Part shown: positions 1-7,119 of the stretch, piece after piece
Numbering within the stretch: the first letter of the stretch is position 1
Layout of the letters: each line of letters starts with the position of its first letter
Origin: an uncultured Bacilli bacterium
Lineage (GTDB): Bacteria > Bacillota_I > Bacilli_A > RF39 > UBA660
Direction of reading: 5' to 3'
NCBI GenBank assembly: GCA_947623845.1
Contig: CANQHM010000017.1
Coordinates: 1-23,531, forward strand
DNA length: 23,531 nt
Notes under the pieces: generated by a model
Databases searched by the model: none
The model's input: only the letters and a program-made list of their open reading frames with translations
What the model was told of the DNA's origin: nothing
Made by a program: the position numbers and the translations under genes

Positions 1-1769
1 TGAAAGGATTTAATCCAGAGAAAGAATTAAAGAAAATAAGAAAGGGAAATAAGAATAAGGTATTGTATAGTATTATAACACTCTTATTAATTGTAGCAGT
101 AGGAAGTACCTATGCACTATACCAAGTACGCCACACTAATAAGTTAGTATTTAATACAGTAGGTGAATTTAAGAAAAGAGATATTTATTTATCAGTATTA
201 GTAGATGGAGAAACTAAATCAGAATTTCCTGGTAAAGATGATGGTTATGTATTTGATAATATACAATGTGATAAACCTGGTATTGAAGCTAGTTTTAATA
301 ATGATACTTGGAAATTAACTTTAACAACAGGTACTACTAATAAATGTACAGTTAAATTTATAACTAAACCATATGTAGATCAAAGTGGGGCAAACTATCC
401 AGATTTATTTCAAGGATTAATACCAATAAGATATGATAATAATAAAATATATATCGCAGATTATAAACAAAAATGGTATGATTACAATAATCACGAATGG
501 GCAAATGCTGTATTAATTGATCATGATAATCCTGAAGTAATGAATAAGTTTTATACTGATGGAAAGTTAAATATAAATACGGAAATAACAACAGATGATA
601 TACTTCAAATGTATGTGTGGATTCCAAGATATAAATATCAATTATTTAATGTTGGATTAAATGGTACTCCAAAACAAATAATAAATATAAAATTTGAAAA
701 TACTATTGAAACAACAGGAGAAGTATCTTGTACATATACTGATATGAAAGATGGTACAGTATTAGAAGATTGCAAAAATGTTGAGAATGGAAACTGGTAT
801 ACCCATCCTGCCTTTACATTTGGAGATACACAACTAAGAGGTATATGGGTAGGAAAGTTTGAACCAAGTGATCCGACTGATCCAAATGGGAGAACAAATG
901 GTAACAAAATAAATGAAATAACTATATTACCGGGAAAAACTAGTATGGTTTTAAAAAATATAAGTACAATGTTTAATGAAGAAAGAAATATTGAATTACA
1001 AAAAGCTACAAAGTATAATTTAAATTCTACTGAAATAGATACACGTATGATGAAAAATATAGAATGGGGTGCTGTCGCATACTTAACCCAAAGTGTATAC
1101 GGGATATATAAAGATGAAAAAACTTGTAATATAGATGATACTACATTCGAACAATGTGAAGTATGGATTAACAATAGTGCTCAAGGAGCAGGAATAACTG
1201 AAGTAAAGAATAATTGGGGCGGATCATATACAGGGTGTGTAGGAGACAAAAAAAATGCTGGAGTAATATGGAACGATGCTGATGATGGATCAGTGGCAAA
1301 ATGTGCAGAAGGAAATAGATGGAATGAAAAAGGCGTAAAAGCGAGTACCACAGGAAATATGTATGGAATATATGATATGGTCGGTGGAGCATGGGAGTAT
1401 ATAATGGGGGCAATCGTGAATCAAACAGGCGGAGGTTTGTATATAGCAAGAGCTGGTTTTCAATTAAGTACAATACCTGAGAATAAATATTATGATATGT
1501 ATACATTTGGTGACAATTATTTAGAACACGAAAGGGGACATCTAGGTGATGCTACAAGAGAAACATTGCAAACATTTGGAAACGCATATGGCGGATGGAA
1601 TAATGACCATGCATTCTTCCCCGCTGCTAATTCAGAAAGTGTTTCGCCCTGGATTCGTCGCGGTGGTCTACACTATGCCGGTTCTACGGCTGGCATTTTT
1701 TCATTCTATTGGTATTTCGGTAGTACCGATCCTGGTAATTCATTCCGTTCCGTCCTATCAGCAGCATAA
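1..1769 (+). CDS. Anchored surface protein with C-terminal FGE/C-type-lectin-like domain (5' end one base outside window)
   Basis: The reading frame is open from the window edge. The first two bases are the TG of an ATG whose A lies just outside, giving a 589-residue protein beginning MKGFNPEKELKKIRKGN. A basic cytoplasmic stretch is followed by one hydrophobic segment (about residues 21-40) ending in TYALYQ, which could be a membrane anchor or a signal-peptidase site. A shared domain follows (about 41-120) with two Cys (IQCD and NKCTVKF) that may form a disulfide. From about 205 onward comes a formylglycine-generating-enzyme/C-type-lectin-like domain, with WIPRYKY, IEWGAVAYLTQSVYGIY and the hallmark YGIYDMVGGAWEY. 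The C-terminus (about 548-586) carries RRGG and SFRSVL motifs typical of variable lectin-fold proteins. The 5' 110 residues are paralogous to the next gene. Enzymatic FGE activity is not supported; display or ligand binding is more likely. The promoter is outside the window. Confidence 0.8.
   Translation, partial: KGFNPEKELKKIRKGNKNKVLYSIITLLLIVAVGSTYALYQVRHTNKLVFNTVGEFKKRDIYLSVLVDGETKSEFPGKDDGYVFDNIQCDKPGIEASFNNDTWKLTLTTGTTNKCTVKFITKPYVDQSGANYPDLFQGLIPIRYDNNKIYIADYKQKWYDYNNHEWANAVLIDHDNPEVMNKFYTDGKLNINTEITTDDILQMYVWIPRYKYQLFNVGLNGTPKQIINIKFENTIETTGEVSCTYTDMKDGTVLEDCKNVENGNWYTHPAFTFGDTQLRGIWVGKFEPSDPTDPNGRTNGNKINEITILPGKTSMVLKNISTMFNEERNIELQKATKYNLNSTEIDTRMMKNIEWGAVAYLTQSVYGIYKDEKTCNIDDTTFEQCEVWINNSAQGAGITEVKNNWGGSYTGCVGDKKNAGVIWNDADDGSVAKCAEGNRWNEKGVKASTTGNMYGIYDMVGGAWEYIMGAIVNQTGGGLYIARAGFQLSTIPENKYYDMYTFGDNYLEHERGHLGDATRETLQTFGNAYGGWNNDHAFFPAANSESVSPWIRRGGLHYAGSTAGIFSFYWYFGSTDPGNSFRSVLSAA
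1641..1760 (+). other. Putative DGR-type variable region at the 3' end of the lectin-fold gene
   Basis: I counted 17 A in these 120 bases (14%) and 58 G+C (48%), against an A-rich, roughly one-third-GC gene body. The encoded segment runs from SPWIRRGG through AGIFSFYWYFG to NSFRSVL. It has fixed framework residues (RGG, AG, F, SFR) separated by Ser, Tyr, Trp, His, Leu and Phe, the residues expected when AAY codons of a template repeat are mutagenised at A. It ends at the 3' end of the gene, as in known diversity-generating retroelement targets. No template repeat or reverse transcriptase is visible in this window, so any machinery would act from elsewhere. Confidence 0.6.
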
Positions 1770-1780
1770 TATCTAATTCC

Positions 1781-1813
1781 AAGATTACGTCAATGTTATG
1801 ATGTAATCTTTTT
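1781..1813 (+). terminator. Rho-independent terminator after the lectin-fold gene
   Basis: An 11-bp stem (AAGATTACGTC, 1781-1791, with GATGTAATCTT, 1800-1810, one G-U pair) with an 8-base loop ends in a run of five T. It lies 11 bases after the stop codon. If the upstream segment is a DGR variable region, this hairpin is also where a downstream homing hairpin would be expected. Confidence 0.8.
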
Positions 1814-1858
1814 CTATAGGTATCAGCTGCAAAATGATAAAAATATTAAAGCTTTTTG

Positions 1859-1879
1859 TTGACGGGGGGGGGGTATAAT
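1859..1879 (+). promoter_or_regulatory. Promoter with homopolymeric G spacer upstream of second surface protein
   Basis: TTGACG (1859-1864) and a perfect TATAAT (1874-1879) are separated only by G residues. The spacer is 9 bases, far below the usual 17. Changes in the G-run length would change -35/-10 spacing directly. A start point near 1886 gives a leader of about 29 bases to the ATG at 1915. Confidence 0.6.
1864..1873 (+). repeat. Ten-base poly-G tract
   Basis: Ten consecutive G residues stand in an AT-rich intergenic region, between the -35-like and -10 elements of the next gene. Such a run is very unlikely by chance at this base composition. Tracts of this type are prone to slipped-strand length change. 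Confidence 0.9.
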
Positions 1880-1914
1880 TTGCTATGATTATTATGAAAG
1901 TAGGTAATCATAGT

Positions 1915-3342
1915 ATGAAGAAATTTAATCCTGAAAGAGAATTAAGTAAAATAAGAAATAGTAATAAAAAGAAAGCCCTAATAAGTATATGTGCATTACT
2001 AGTTGTAGGTGTATTAGGTTATTCCTTTGCACTATACCAAGTAAGACATACGAATAAGTTAGTATTTAATACTGTAGATGAATTTATTAAAAAAGATATT
2101 GTTGTATCAGTATTAATCGATAATGAATCTAAACCTGAATTTCCAGCAAAAGAAGATGGTTATGTTTATAGTGATTATGAATGTGAAAATGATGGAGTAA
2201 TAACATTTGATAGCAAAAATTGGGAATTTACTTTAAAAAATAATCAACCTGATAAATGTGTAATTAAATTTAGTAGTGATCCATTTAAAGCTAATGCTTG
2301 TAAAGATTTACCAATGAGTGAATGCTTGTTACTAGAAGAAGTGCAATATAACAAAGAGTTAATATATGATGACCCAGATGCTAATGCTAGATATTATGGA
2401 AAAAATCCTACAAATTATATTTGGTTTAACTGTGATGATTATAGTAATCCAACAGAAGAAACTTGCGAAAGATGGAGGATTATAGGTTCATTTAAAAACA
2501 CAGAAAAAGTAAATGGCGATGGTACAACTGAATCACAAAATTTAGTAAAAATCATTAGAACTGAAAAGTTAACCCAACAATTACCATATGATTCAAATAA
2601 TTACCTAGAGACAGAATCGATTTTGCAAACAGCTAATAATGATTGGACTACATCAGAACTCATGAATATCTTAAATGGAAATAATGAAAACCATCAAATA
2701 AAAATAAATGAAGAAGTAGAAAGTACGACAGCTAACAATAGCTTATACTGGAATAGAAAAGCAGGGTATTGTTCTACTTGGACGAATGAAATGCCATCTA
2801 TAATTCCATGCGATTTTACTGCAGAAGGTCTTAAAGGAAATAATGATGATCCCACTAAAAAGATGATTGAAACAGTTAAATGGAAAATTGGATCTATTGG
2901 ATCTGATAGAGATGTGCTTACATCAGCACAATGGTATCAAAATGAAAGAATTTTAAATAATGTGTGGGGCGAAGACAAATCAACGTGGATTGGCAAAATT
3001 GCTACTTTTTATCCTAGTGATTATGCTTATTCTATAGAAGGAATAGAAGAATTTAACAGAAATCAATGCTTAAAAATGTCGCTATATGATTGGAGTTTTG
3101 GAGATTATAGAACAAAATGCATAAATACAGGCTGGATGGCTCTAAGCGGGGCAGCAACAATAACGGTTTCTTCTGCTTCTAGATCAGGAATTTATCGTCT
3201 TACTAGTAGTGATTGGCCGCGTTTTAGTTGGGGACACTTTGCAGGTGATATTTATCCAGCATTGTACCTAACTCACGATACTAAAATAACTGGTGGTGAT
3301 GGCACCTATGAAAATCCCTATACTATTGATACAATAAAATAA
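1915..3342 (+). CDS. Anchored surface protein, paralogue of the preceding gene with a different C-terminal domain
   Basis: I start the gene at the ATG at 1915, giving 475 residues beginning MKKFNPERELSKIRNSN. This matches the neighbouring paralogue residue for residue, and AGGT lies 9 bases upstream. The in-frame ATG at 1885 falls at or before the predicted transcription start. A basic N-terminus and one hydrophobic segment end in SFALYQ, followed by the shared LYQVRHTNKLVFNTV domain with two Cys. The rest differs from the first gene: Cys-rich blocks (YIWFNCDDYSNPTEETCERW), WIGKIATFYPSDYAYS, and a C-terminal block with YPALYL and TGGDGTYENPYTI. From memory, this last block recurs in surface proteins of uncultured gut Bacilli (DUF6273-like), but I cannot verify it. 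Its role is unknown, probably cell-surface display. Expression may be phase-variable through the poly-G promoter. Confidence 0.8.
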   Translation: MKKFNPERELSKIRNSNKKKALISICALLVVGVLGYSFALYQVRHTNKLVFNTVDEFIKKDIVVSVLIDNESKPEFPAKEDGYVYSDYECENDGVITFDSKNWEFTLKNNQPDKCVIKFSSDPFKANACKDLPMSECLLLEEVQYNKELIYDDPDANARYYGKNPTNYIWFNCDDYSNPTEETCERWRIIGSFKNTEKVNGDGTTESQNLVKIIRTEKLTQQLPYDSNNYLETESILQTANNDWTTSELMNILNGNNENHQIKINEEVESTTANNSLYWNRKAGYCSTWTNEMPSIIPCDFTAEGLKGNNDDPTKKMIETVKWKIGSIGSDRDVLTSAQWYQNERILNNVWGEDKSTWIGKIATFYPSDYAYSIEGIEEFNRNQCLKMSLYDWSFGDYRTKCINTGWMALSGAATITVSSASRSGIYRLTSSDWPRFSWGHFAGDIYPALYLTHDTKITGGDGTYENPYTIDTIK

Positions 3343-3370
3343 GTTTAATCAGCAAACGATTAAACTTTTT
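3341..3370. terminator. Bidirectional terminator between convergent genes
   Basis: A perfect 10-bp inverted repeat (AAGTTTAATC, 3341-3350, and GATTAAACTT, 3358-3367) has a 7-base loop. T-rich flanks on both strands suit termination of both the plus-strand surface gene and the minus-strand operon. It overlaps both stop codons. Confidence 0.8.
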
Positions 3371-4226
3371 AAATTATATTAAGACTATTGCTTTTAATTA
3401 ATTTTAAATCATTATCTACGTTATTAAAAATATTTAATAGATAAAAACTTAAATAAGAATCATTCTTAAATAAAGGAATATATATTTTTAAAATCTCTCT
3501 TCTTTCTTCTAAAGATAAAATACCTAGTGCTCCTTCTATATAACAAGAATATTCTAATATCTTATCTTGTTTATTATCGTGCATTGCATCTATTAAATTA
3601 TTTACTAAATCATGAATTAATACCGTCGTAACTTTAATCCGCATTTCATTAAAACTACTATATTTAATATTACCTAGTAATTTCGAAAAAAGTAGGGGTT
3701 CTTGATAATTAATACAAGGAATAGTAAATCCACTAGGTAATAATATATCTTCTAATACTTTATTATAAGCTGAACTAGTATACTTAATCATATTTAATTT
3801 ATTTTTTAATTTTTTACTACTAGTATTACTAATTCTTTTTTCTAAAATATATAAACCATTAATTAAACAAGTACTTTCTATAGACTTAGCAATAATATTC
3901 GCATTATGTTCTAAAGAACTTTCTTCTAAACTTTTTAGTATTAGTGTTTCACATATATTATTCATTCTTAAAAATAATATTGTACTACTAGGATTATCTT
4001 CTAAAGATTCTAAAGCTTTAACAATATATGAACTTAATTTATAAAGTAAACTCTCATTTAAAACTTCAATATAAGCTTCTTGTTCTACTTTAACTAAATC
4101 TTGTAATTCTTCTAACTTTTCTTTAAACGCACAAGAATCCTTATCTAACCCCATTAATTCATTATACTTTCCCATAACTTCTTTTGCTTGTTTAGCTAAA
4201 GAAATAGAAATATCTAATATATCCAT
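3369..4226 (-). CDS. Hypothetical all-helical protein, third gene of a minus-strand operon
   Basis: The gene encodes 285 residues beginning MDILDISISLAKQAKEV. The start is supported by an AGGGGGA Shine-Dalgarno site about 4 bases upstream. The sequence looks almost entirely helical, rich in Leu, Glu, Asn and Lys. It has no membrane segment, no signal peptide and no nucleotide-binding motif that I recognise. Heptad-like spacing at about residues 30-60 (KEKLEELQDLVKVEQ) may be a short coiled coil. The 25-base gap after the preceding membrane-protein gene indicates co-transcription. I do not recognise the family. Confidence 0.75.
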   Translation of the reverse strand: MDILDISISLAKQAKEVMGKYNELMGLDKDSCAFKEKLEELQDLVKVEQEAYIEVLNESLLYKLSSYIVKALESLEDNPSSTILFLRMNNICETLILKSLEESSLEHNANIIAKSIESTCLINGLYILEKRISNTSSKKLKNKLNMIKYTSSAYNKVLEDILLPSGFTIPCINYQEPLLFSKLLGNIKYSSFNEMRIKVTTVLIHDLVNNLIDAMHDNKQDKILEYSCYIEGALGILSLEERREILKIYIPLFKNDSYLSFYLLNIFNNVDNDLKLIKSNSLNII

Positions 4227-4251
4227 AAAATCCCCCTAAATAAATAATTAC

Positions 4252-4722
4252 TTACTTATGAAATACTCCTATAAACTTTCTAATAAGAATAACTAATATA
4301 TAAGCAAAAACACTATATATAAATAAAATAGTATAAGTAGTAGTAAGTTTAATTACTTTTAAAGTATATAATATAAATGGTATTAAACTAATTAATAAAA
4401 TTATCATACTAGGAAATATATCTTTCTTATCTAATTTCTTATCAGATATATTTCTCTTATCATAAAAAGTATTAACAAATAAATATAAATTCATTACCGA
4501 AAATAACATCTTATTTACAAAAGAATCTTTAAAAGAAGCAAAGTAAATAAATAATAAAATTAAAATAATTATATCAAAATGCATAATTGTACTAAAATAC
4601 TTTTTAAACCATTTAATATCTAGTTTTTTATTCTTAGTTTCTTTTAAAGCCATTTTAACTAATTTTCCAAAAAAAAGTATCCAAGGTATAAACGTTATAT
4701 AATTTATAATTCTATTAATCAT
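4252..4722 (-). CDS. Hypothetical multi-pass membrane protein, second gene of the operon
   Basis: The gene encodes 156 residues from the ATG at 4722, which has AAAGGA about 10 bases upstream. A TTG three codons earlier would overlap the Shine-Dalgarno site. There are four or five hydrophobic segments (near ITFIPWILFFG, FDIIILILLFIYF, MLFSVMNLYLFV, SMIILLISLIPFILYT and TILFIYSVFAYILVILI) linked by short Lys-rich loops. This predicts an integral membrane protein with basic loops on the cytoplasmic side. I see no catalytic or transport motif. It lies between a STAS-like gene and a helical protein in one operon. Confidence 0.7.
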   Translation of the reverse strand: MINRIINYITFIPWILFFGKLVKMALKETKNKKLDIKWFKKYFSTIMHFDIIILILLFIYFASFKDSFVNKMLFSVMNLYLFVNTFYDKRNISDKKLDKKDIFPSMIILLISLIPFILYTLKVIKLTTTYTILFIYSVFAYILVILIRKFIGVFHK

Positions 4723-4762
4723 AACAACCAATTCCTTTAATAAAATTATAATCTAAATTTCT

Positions 4763-4987
4763 TTATTTGACAACTAATTTTCCATTATAATGATTATAAT
4801 ATTCATTTACTAAATCTTTAATTAAAGGATTCTTTTTATCTCCTCCTACAACATTTAAAATAATATTATCAATATCATAATCATTAATAATTCTAAATAA
4901 TCTTTTCTTTAATGTTTCTAAGATATCGATATTAATATTATCTATTAAGTTAATATATAAAGTTTCATTTGTATAAAATATATTCAT
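4763..4987 (-). CDS. Small STAS-like protein, first gene of the operon
   Basis: The gene encodes 74 residues with a strong AAGGTGA Shine-Dalgarno site seven bases before the ATG. By eye it follows the SpoIIAA-type anti-sigma-antagonist pattern: a first strand (LYINLIDNINI), a helix (LETLKKRLFRIIND), a second strand (IDNIILNVV), a helix and a last strand (GKLVVK). It is shorter than the usual 100-110 residues. The phosphorylatable Ser in the D-S-S-G-L loop of SpoIIAA is replaced by GGDKKNP. It could be a degenerate anti-sigma antagonist, a membrane-associated scaffold, or a chance resemblance. A sequence identical to a Spo0A box stands about 55 bases upstream, reading in this gene's direction. 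Confidence 0.65.
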   Translation of the reverse strand: MNIFYTNETLYINLIDNINIDILETLKKRLFRIINDYDIDNIILNVVGGDKKNPLIKDLVNEYYNHYNGKLVVK

Positions 4988-5041
4988 TTTTTCTTCACCT
5001 TACATTAATAATTTATCAAATATTTAGAATATAAAAAATAG

Positions 5042-5048
5042 TTTCGAC
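5042..5048 (-). promoter_or_regulatory. Possible Spo0A box in a divergent intergenic region
   Basis: TTCGACA on the plus strand is TGTCGAA on the minus strand, the Spo0A box consensus known from Bacillus. It lies between the divergent STAS-like operon and murT, 28 bases upstream of the murT -10. The only other exact copy in the window precedes spoIIP. Confidence 0.4.
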
Positions 5049-5053
5049 AAATA

Positions 5054-5082
5054 AAGACAAAACTTCTTTTTTTTGTTATAAT
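5054..5082 (+). promoter_or_regulatory. Promoter of murT-gatD-miaA
   Basis: A perfect TATAAT (5077-5082) is preceded by an extended -10 TG (TGTTATAAT). A weak -35 AAGACA (5054-5059) lies at 17-base spacing. The leader would be only about 12 bases, starting near the AGGTGA ribosome-binding site (5088-5093) that precedes the ATG at 5101. Confidence 0.6.
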
Positions 5083-5100
5083 GAAATAGGTGAAACTTTT

Positions 5101-6438
5101 ATGAGAAAGACTTTAGCAATTATCTTAAATAAATTTATTACTTTTTTATGTAAGTTATTTAGAAAAAATGGTACGGTATTTCCTGGTAGTATTATTTATA
5201 ATCATTTTGATCATCATATTTTAGATAAGATTAAGTATCCTAAGTATGTTATCGCCGTAACGGGTAGTTCTGGTAAAGGTAGTACTACTAATTATATTCA
5301 TCATATTTTAACTAGTAATGGTTATAAAGTGGCTTATAATGCTTATGGTAGTAATGGTATTACGGGAGCAGTGACTTTAATTTTAAATAATTGTAATTTA
5401 AAAGGGAAAGTCCTAAGTGATGTTTTATTATTAGAGTGTGATGAAAGGTATTTAAAGTTAATTTTTAATAAGGTTAAACCTACCCATATGATTATTACGA
5501 ATATTACAAGAGATCAACCCGTAAGAAATATAAGTCCTTATAATATTTTTAATGAAATCAAAAAAGCGATAGGTAATGATACCCATTTATTTATTAATGC
5601 GGATGATGCGATTGTAAATGAGTTATCGTTAACGCATAAGGGTAAGTTAACGACTTTCGGCCTTGCTAAAACTAAAGATAGTTATGTTAAAAATAATCAG
5701 TTATCTTTAGATCAAACTTACTGCCCAGTTTGTCATAAAAAGTTAGTTTATGAGTATTATCACTATGGTCATTTAGGAAGTTATACTTGTCCTAATAAGG
5801 ATTTTGGTAGGGGAGATGTTGATTTTTTAGGAACAAATATTAATCTTTCTAAAAAAGAAATGCAAATTAATGGCCATAAAGTCTTCTTAAATACTAATGC
5901 TTTATATGCTTGTTATAACGAACTGGCGTCTTTTGCGCTTACGAGCTCCTTAGGTTTAAAAGATGAAGATATCATATCTTGCTTTAATGACCATCCGCTA
6001 CCTACGAAAAGAGGTAAAAGCTTAAGTTATAAAGACCGTGAAATAATCATGCTTGAAAGTAAAAATGAAAATAATATTAGTTATTATCAAAGCATGAAAT
6101 ATATAAAAGATCAAGAGGGTCCTAAAACAGTTATTCTAGGTTTTGAAAATGTTTCTCGTAGATACAAAGAAAATGATCTATCTTGGTTATATGATACCGA
6201 ATTTGAATTATTAAATGATGATAGTATTGATAAAATATTCTGTATTGGTCGTTTTAAATATGATGTTGCCACTCGTCTTTCATATGCGGGGATTGATTTA
6301 CATAAAATAGTCTTAGTAGAAGATTTAAATAATTTATTAAATTTAGTAAATAGTAAAAGTAAAGGAACAATCTATACTATGGTATGTTTTGATATGACGG
6401 AAGTAATTAAGAATTTAATTAAAGGAGAAACGAAATGA
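5101..6438 (+). CDS. murT: MurT-like Mur ligase family protein (lipid II isoglutaminyl synthase subunit)
   Basis: The gene encodes 445 residues, the usual MurT length. In known systems MurT activates the D-Glu of lipid II with ATP, and GatD supplies ammonia to amidate it. The Mur ligase P-loop is VIAVTGSSGKGSTT (about 50-63), where MurT usually reads GTNGKTTT. The zinc-ribbon insert is recognisable (CPVC at 208-211, HYGHLGSYTC ending at 230), but the fourth Cys is Lys 233 in CPNKDF. The usual RDQLDRYGE block reads RDQPVRNIS, and the C-terminal domain lacks a clear NPAG-type motif. The SWLYD block of the C-terminal MurT domain is present. The gene overlaps gatD by four bases (ATGA). The fold assignment is firm; classical activity is uncertain. 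Confidence 0.88.
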   Translation: MRKTLAIILNKFITFLCKLFRKNGTVFPGSIIYNHFDHHILDKIKYPKYVIAVTGSSGKGSTTNYIHHILTSNGYKVAYNAYGSNGITGAVTLILNNCNLKGKVLSDVLLLECDERYLKLIFNKVKPTHMIITNITRDQPVRNISPYNIFNEIKKAIGNDTHLFINADDAIVNELSLTHKGKLTTFGLAKTKDSYVKNNQLSLDQTYCPVCHKKLVYEYYHYGHLGSYTCPNKDFGRGDVDFLGTNINLSKKEMQINGHKVFLNTNALYACYNELASFALTSSLGLKDEDIISCFNDHPLPTKRGKSLSYKDREIIMLESKNENNISYYQSMKYIKDQEGPKTVILGFENVSRRYKENDLSWLYDTEFELLNDDSIDKIFCIGRFKYDVATRLSYAGIDLHKIVLVEDLNNLLNLVNSKSKGTIYTMVCFDMTEVIKNLIKGETK

Positions 6439-7118
6439 AAACATTTAAAATTGCTCATTTATATTATGATTTATTAAATATGTATGGGGAGAATGGTAAT
6501 ATTAGAGCTTTAGTCAAAAGATTAGAAGAACAAAAAGTAAAAGTTACCGTTGATTTCTTAAGTCTTGAAGATAACATTGATTTTACGAAATATGACTTAT
6601 TCTATTTTGGTAGTGGAACAAAAGATAATTTAGCTTTAGCAAGTAATCATTTAAGTAAATATAATAAGGAATTAAGTAAAGCTATCGAAGATGGTAAATA
6701 TTTCTTAGTTACAGGAAATGGTTTAGAAGTTATTGAAAAACTTCATATTCTTGATTTTAAAACCGAGGAAATTGATTTCCAAATTATTGGCGAACAAGTT
6801 TATACTTGTGATTTAATTAAAGAAAAAATTATTGGTTTTCAAAATCGTAATACCGTCATTACGGAATGTAAGGAAACACCTTTATTTAAAGTTTTAACTG
6901 GTACGGGTTATAAACCTAAAGATTACGAAGAAGGTATTAAAAAGAATAATTTTTATGGTACGTATTTACTTGGACCTCTTCTAATTCGTAACCCATACTT
7001 TTTACAATACTTAGTAAAAGATATAGTTGGTAAAGATTATAAAGCAATGAAACCCGATATTTCCTTTAAGGCATATGAAGAGTATCTAAATAATTTTGTT
7101 ATAGAAAAAGTAGGGTAG
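6435..7118 (+). CDS. gatD: GatD-like class I glutamine amidotransferase lacking catalytic residues
   Basis: The gene encodes 227 residues and overlaps murT by four bases, with AAAGGAG upstream, so the two are translationally coupled. The family is recognisable from HLYYDLLNMYGENGNI, YFGSGTKDN, the G-x-G elbow, GFQNR and GTYLLGPLLIRNPYF. In active GatD the elbow reads ICGGYQ with the nucleophilic Cys (Cys94 in Staphylococcus aureus). Here it reads VTGNGLE, with Thr 93 at that place. The catalytic His of the usual GTYLHGPLL motif is Leu 179. The GFENHGG block is GFQNRNT. Seen: both expected catalytic residues are absent. Inferred: it cannot hydrolyse glutamine by the usual mechanism, and may be structural or repurposed. 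Confidence 0.85.
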   Translation: MKTFKIAHLYYDLLNMYGENGNIRALVKRLEEQKVKVTVDFLSLEDNIDFTKYDLFYFGSGTKDNLALASNHLSKYNKELSKAIEDGKYFLVTGNGLEVIEKLHILDFKTEEIDFQIIGEQVYTCDLIKEKIIGFQNRNTVITECKETPLFKVLTGTGYKPKDYEEGIKKNNFYGTYLLGPLLIRNPYFLQYLVKDIVGKDYKAMKPDISFKAYEEYLNNFVIEKVG

Positions 7119-7119
7119 T

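Noticed and set aside
638..1506. Long antisense frames opposite the first surface gene
   Set aside because: They are low-complexity shadows of an AT-rich gene, without ribosome-binding sites or recognisable domains.
1885..1914. Upstream in-frame ATG for the second surface protein
   Set aside because: It lies 5 bases after the TATAAT, about where transcription would begin, and the paralogous gene matches only from the ATG at 1915.
1..3342. Type IV prepilin assignment for the two anchored proteins
   Set aside because: There is no Gly/Ala followed by Phe-T-L-I-E type cleavage motif; the hydrophobic segment ends in TYALYQ or SFALYQ.
4723..4731. TTG start for the membrane protein
   Set aside because: It leaves almost no space after AAAGGA; the ATG at 4722 is better placed.
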